A DNA stretch of 64,000 bases from Terriglobia bacterium (GTDB lineage: Bacteria > Acidobacteriota > Terriglobia > Terriglobales > Acidobacteriaceae). Location: positions 240,142-304,141 of the forward strand of contig JAIQGF010000001.1 of NCBI GenBank assembly GCA_020072845.1, written 5' to 3'. Shown here in pieces: positions 62,233 to 64,000 of the stretch. A program made the translations under genes and the position numbers. Each line of letters begins with the position of its first letter. The stretch's first letter is position 1. Under the pieces are notes generated by a model, which was not told where the DNA came from, made no database searches, and saw only the letters and a list, made by a program, of their open reading frames with translations.

Positions 62233-62637
62233 ATGCAACGTACCTATGAACTGATGTTTATCGTCCGGCCCGATATCGTGGACGAAGAGCTGGACCGGCT
62301 GATTTCGACGCTGGAAGCGCAAGTGAGCACCGCCGGCGGCACGCTGAAGAATGCGGAACGCATGGGCAAGCGCCGCCTCGCCTACCAGGTGCGCGGATTC
62401 CAGGACGGCATGTATGTGCTGTTCACCATTGAAGGCTCCGGCGAGGTCGTCCGCGAGCTGGAACGCCGCCTGCGCGTCACCGAGCCGGTGATCAAATTCA
62501 TCACCGTGCGGGTGGACGAAGAGCTGAAGCGGCTGGGCAAGATCAAGGCCCTGCGCGACGCGCGCGTCAAGGCGAAACCCGCCCCCGCGCCCGAAGCCGC
62601 AGACGCCGGCAGTGAAGCAGCGCCGGCAACGGCGTAA
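62233..62637 (+). CDS. rpsF: Small ribosomal subunit protein bS6
   Basis: 134 aa. TYELMFIVRPDIVDEELDRLI and MGKRRLAYQVRGFQDGMYVLF are typical; ferredoxin-like fold that pairs with bS18 in the 30S platform. The last 30 residues are Ala/Pro/Glu-rich. AGGAGAAGG lies just before the ATG. The group rpsF-rpsR-rplI is conserved, but here ssb is not between rpsF and rpsR. Confidence 0.96.
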   Translation: MQRTYELMFIVRPDIVDEELDRLISTLEAQVSTAGGTLKNAERMGKRRLAYQVRGFQDGMYVLFTIEGSGEVVRELERRLRVTEPVIKFITVRVDEELKRLGKIKALRDARVKAKPAPAPEAADAGSEAAPATA

Positions 62638-62640
62638 CAG

Positions 62641-62760
62641 CAGTTTCAGTCTCGAGTTTCAGTTTCAGTTGGCGCGGCCTCACACAGAGCCGCTGCCCTG
62701 AAACAAGCGTTAAAAGCGAACCGACTCGAAACTGAAACTGAAACTGAAACTTGAAACTGT
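62641..62760. repeat. Word hairpin, AGTTTCAGTTTC type, between rpsF and rpsR
   Basis: Left arm AGTTTCAGTCTCGAGTTTC plus AGTTTCAGTT; right arm CTCGAAACTGAAACTGAAAC plus TGAAACTTGAAACTG. Loop about 60 bases. Same word as 61413-61474. Confidence 0.87.
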
Positions 62761-62774
62761 TTTAGAGAGGAATC

Positions 62775-63158
62775 ATGGCAGACGAAACCACCCGTACTCC
62801 GGCTCCGGCCAATGGCGGCGAGCAGACCGCGACCGCGACCGCGACCGCGACCGCCGCCCCCACGCAGTCCTCAGGGCCCGGCTATGGTCAGCGCGGACCG
62901 CGCCCGCAGCGCCCCGGAGGTTCCCGCGAAGGCGGCCGCAAGTATTTCCGCCGCAAGAAAGTGTGCAAATTCTGTGTCGAGAAAATCGACGCCATCAACT
63001 ACAAAGATGTGCGTCTGCTGGCACAGTTCGTCGCCGAGAGCGGCAAGATCGTGCCCCGGCGCCTGACCGGCGTTTGCACGCCGCACCAGCGGCGGCTTTC
63101 CACCGCCATCAAGCAGGCGCGCAACATCGCTCTGCTGCCGTTTGCGGGACGCGCCTAG
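62775..63158 (+). CDS. rpsR: Small ribosomal subunit protein bS18 with long N-terminal extension
   Basis: 127 aa. The core (residues about 52-127) has [42 protein letters not shown] and [22 protein letters not shown]; four cysteines/histidine suggest a zinc-binding form. The first 50 residues are Thr/Ala then Gly/Pro/Arg-rich and include an (AT)n stretch from a tandem GACCGC hexamer (62827-62850). AGAGGAATC precedes the ATG. Confidence 0.95.
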   Translation: MADETTRTPAPANGGEQTATATATATAAPTQSSGPGYGQRGPRPQRPGGSREGGRKYFRRKKVCKFCVEKIDAINYKDVRLLAQFVAESGKIVPRRLTGVCTPHQRRLSTAIKQARNIALLPFAGRA

Positions 63159-63181
63159 TGGTCAGTGGCTAGTGGCCAGTG
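63156..63181. repeat. Single word arm, TAGTGGTCAGTGGC type
   Basis: TAGTGGTC, AGTGGCTAGTGGCC, AGTG words beginning with the TAG stop of rpsR. No clear opposite arm. Confidence 0.65.
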
Positions 63182-63218
63182 TTCCGTAGCCGGTAGTGCC
63201 GGGATCATCGGCGCTTCA

Positions 63219-63253
63219 GATCACCCGATCATCCGATCACCGGATCACCCGAT
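63219..63253. repeat. Single word arm, GATCACCC type, upstream of rplI
   Basis: Four GATCACCC/GATCATCC words in tandem; the central CGATCACCGGATCACCG part can fold on itself. Ends just before the TTGGAGAGA that carries the rplI ribosome site. Confidence 0.7.
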
Positions 63254-63268
63254 TTTGGAGAGATTGCC

Positions 63269-63400
63269 ATGGAAGTGATACTGAAAGAAGACGTGCCCAA
63301 GCTGGGCTCGCGCGGCGACGTGGTCAAAGTCGCCGAAGGATACGGGCGCAATTTCCTGCTGCCCAAGAAGCTTGCCATTGAGGCGACGCAGGCGAACAAG
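63269..63400 (+). pseudogene. rplI: N-terminal fragment of bL9, interrupted
   Basis: Normal start with GGAGAGA upstream. Residues 1-44 ([39 protein letters not shown]) are the bL9 N-domain with the GYGRNFLLP rRNA-binding strand. After ATQANK, where the sequence should go on into the connecting helix, the homology stops and a reverse-transcriptase-like region begins within about 110 bases. The central helix and C-domain are absent from the window. bL9 is dispensable in E. coli, so a disruption could be tolerated. Confidence 0.85.
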
Positions 63401-63515
63401 TCGGGCGCCGCTCAGGCACTGCCGATGCTCACAGTGCCCTGGAGCACTGCTCAGAAGTGTGGTTCAGAGTGTGCGGCAAAGTCGATCAGCGCGCACGGCG
63501 GCCGCGATCTCCAAG

Positions 63516-64000
63516 ATGTGGGGGTGCGGCGGTGCCCCTGGCATCGACGGTCAGAGTTTCCGGGACATTGAGTCCGCGGGACGGGCCACGTTTCTCCAAG
63601 CGGTGCGGGACGACCTCATCACAGGCAGGTACAAACCCATGCCGAACGCAAGGTGGAGATCCCGAAGGGCAACGGCAAAGCCCGAACGCTTCAGATACCT
63701 GGTATCCGCGATCGCGTGGTGCAGGGGGCACTGAAGCTGATCCTGGAAGCTATCTTCAAGGCGGATTTCCGCACGAACTCTTACGGATTTCGACCGAAGC
63801 GGCCGCCGCATCGCGCTCTGGCGGAAGTCAAGCGCAGGGTGATGCGGCGCATGTCCACAGTTATCGATGTTGATCTGTCGCGCTATTTTGACATGATCCG
63901 GCATTCGGTGCTTCTGGAGAAGATTGCCAAGAGAATCGATGACCCACAGGTCATGCATCTCGTGAAGCAGATCATCAAAGTTGGCGGAAACGTCGGAGTC
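63516..64000 (+). pseudogene. Group II intron-type reverse transcriptase, frameshifted and cut by the window edge
   Basis: Homology starts at [15 protein letters not shown] and continues DDLITGRYKPMPN. Then the frame must change by one base near 63645 to give RKVEIPKGNGKARTLQIPGI, DRVVQGALKLILEAIFKADF, NSYGFRPKRPPHRAL and STVIDVDLSRYFDMIRHSVL. These are RT blocks 0-3, including the first catalytic Asp in VIDVD. The YADD block would lie beyond 64000. A less certain N-terminal part ([10 protein letters not shown], 63451-63480) is in yet another frame. A one-base deletion or a sequencing error could explain the shift. Confidence 0.8.

Noticed and set aside
63400..64000. Complete group II intron in rplI
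   Set aside because: Only about 115 bases separate the rplI break from the RT core, too short for ribozyme domains I-III, and the 5' end does not show a convincing GTGYG start.

Overview
The window is a G+C-rich chromosomal segment from a Gram-negative heterotroph. Gene content and style point to an Acidobacteriota (Terriglobia-like) genome: ATGA-coupled genes, Cys-pair mini-proteins, Ig-like lipoproteins with YAF-type repeats, bactofilin, a type III polyketide synthase and many palindromic intergenic repeats. This assignment is inferred from style, not from a marker tree.

Layout. 1-4543: end of an S41 peptidase, a degenerate receiver protein, penicillin-binding protein 1A and a PASTA protein. 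4723-13998: housekeeping genes (rsmB, fmt, def, aroC, an RsuA-family pseudouridine synthase, folD, coaE), then an HtrA-like protease, a four-helix-bundle gene and a YjbR-like gene. 13995-22150 (minus strand): a solute-binding protein coupled to an NtrY-like kinase and an NtrC-like regulator, a secreted protein, an SPFH protein with a small membrane protein, and an L,D-transpeptidase. 22555-28483: an Ig-like lipoprotein, an exported helical-repeat protein, and a type III PKS / FAD oxidoreductase / YceI operon. 28558-43386: a ten-gene co-directional purine-catabolism cluster. It holds a threonine-synthase-like PLP enzyme, an 8-oxoguanine-deaminase-like amidohydrolase, xanthine dehydrogenase FAD and FeS/Mo subunits, YgeY, YgfK, YgeW, carbamate kinase, SsnA and a second fold-II PLP enzyme. 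43757-63400: galE, ridA, hemE-hemH-hemG, three zinc ribbons, a cytidylate-kinase-like/BON protein, a PAP2 protein, a persulfide dioxygenase-rhodanese protein, murJ, bactofilin, ispE, tRNA-Gln, prs, rplY, pth, rpsF, rpsR and a broken rplI joined to a frameshifted reverse transcriptase that runs off the window.

The purine cluster would deaminate and oxidise purines, open the rings, release carbamoyl groups through YgeW and turn carbamoyl phosphate into ATP with carbamate kinase. No transporter, regulator or hydantoinase is beside it.

The most unusual signal is a dispersed family of intergenic word hairpins, about 26 in 64 kb. Each is a pair of inverted arms made of a 6-12 nt word repeated in tandem with small variations. 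Different loci use different words, and the same word recurs at distant loci. The arms often supply the stop codon of the preceding gene, sometimes directly abut a start codon with no Shine-Dalgarno, and one is nested inside another. One pair brackets a gene for a four-helix-bundle (S23/IVS-type) protein whose stop codon lies in the right arm. This suggests an intervening-sequence-like mobile element and its non-autonomous relatives. Separate in-frame palindromes have entered coding regions of the amidohydrolase, ygfK, the solute-binding protein and probably ispE; word arms also lie inside fmt and hemH.
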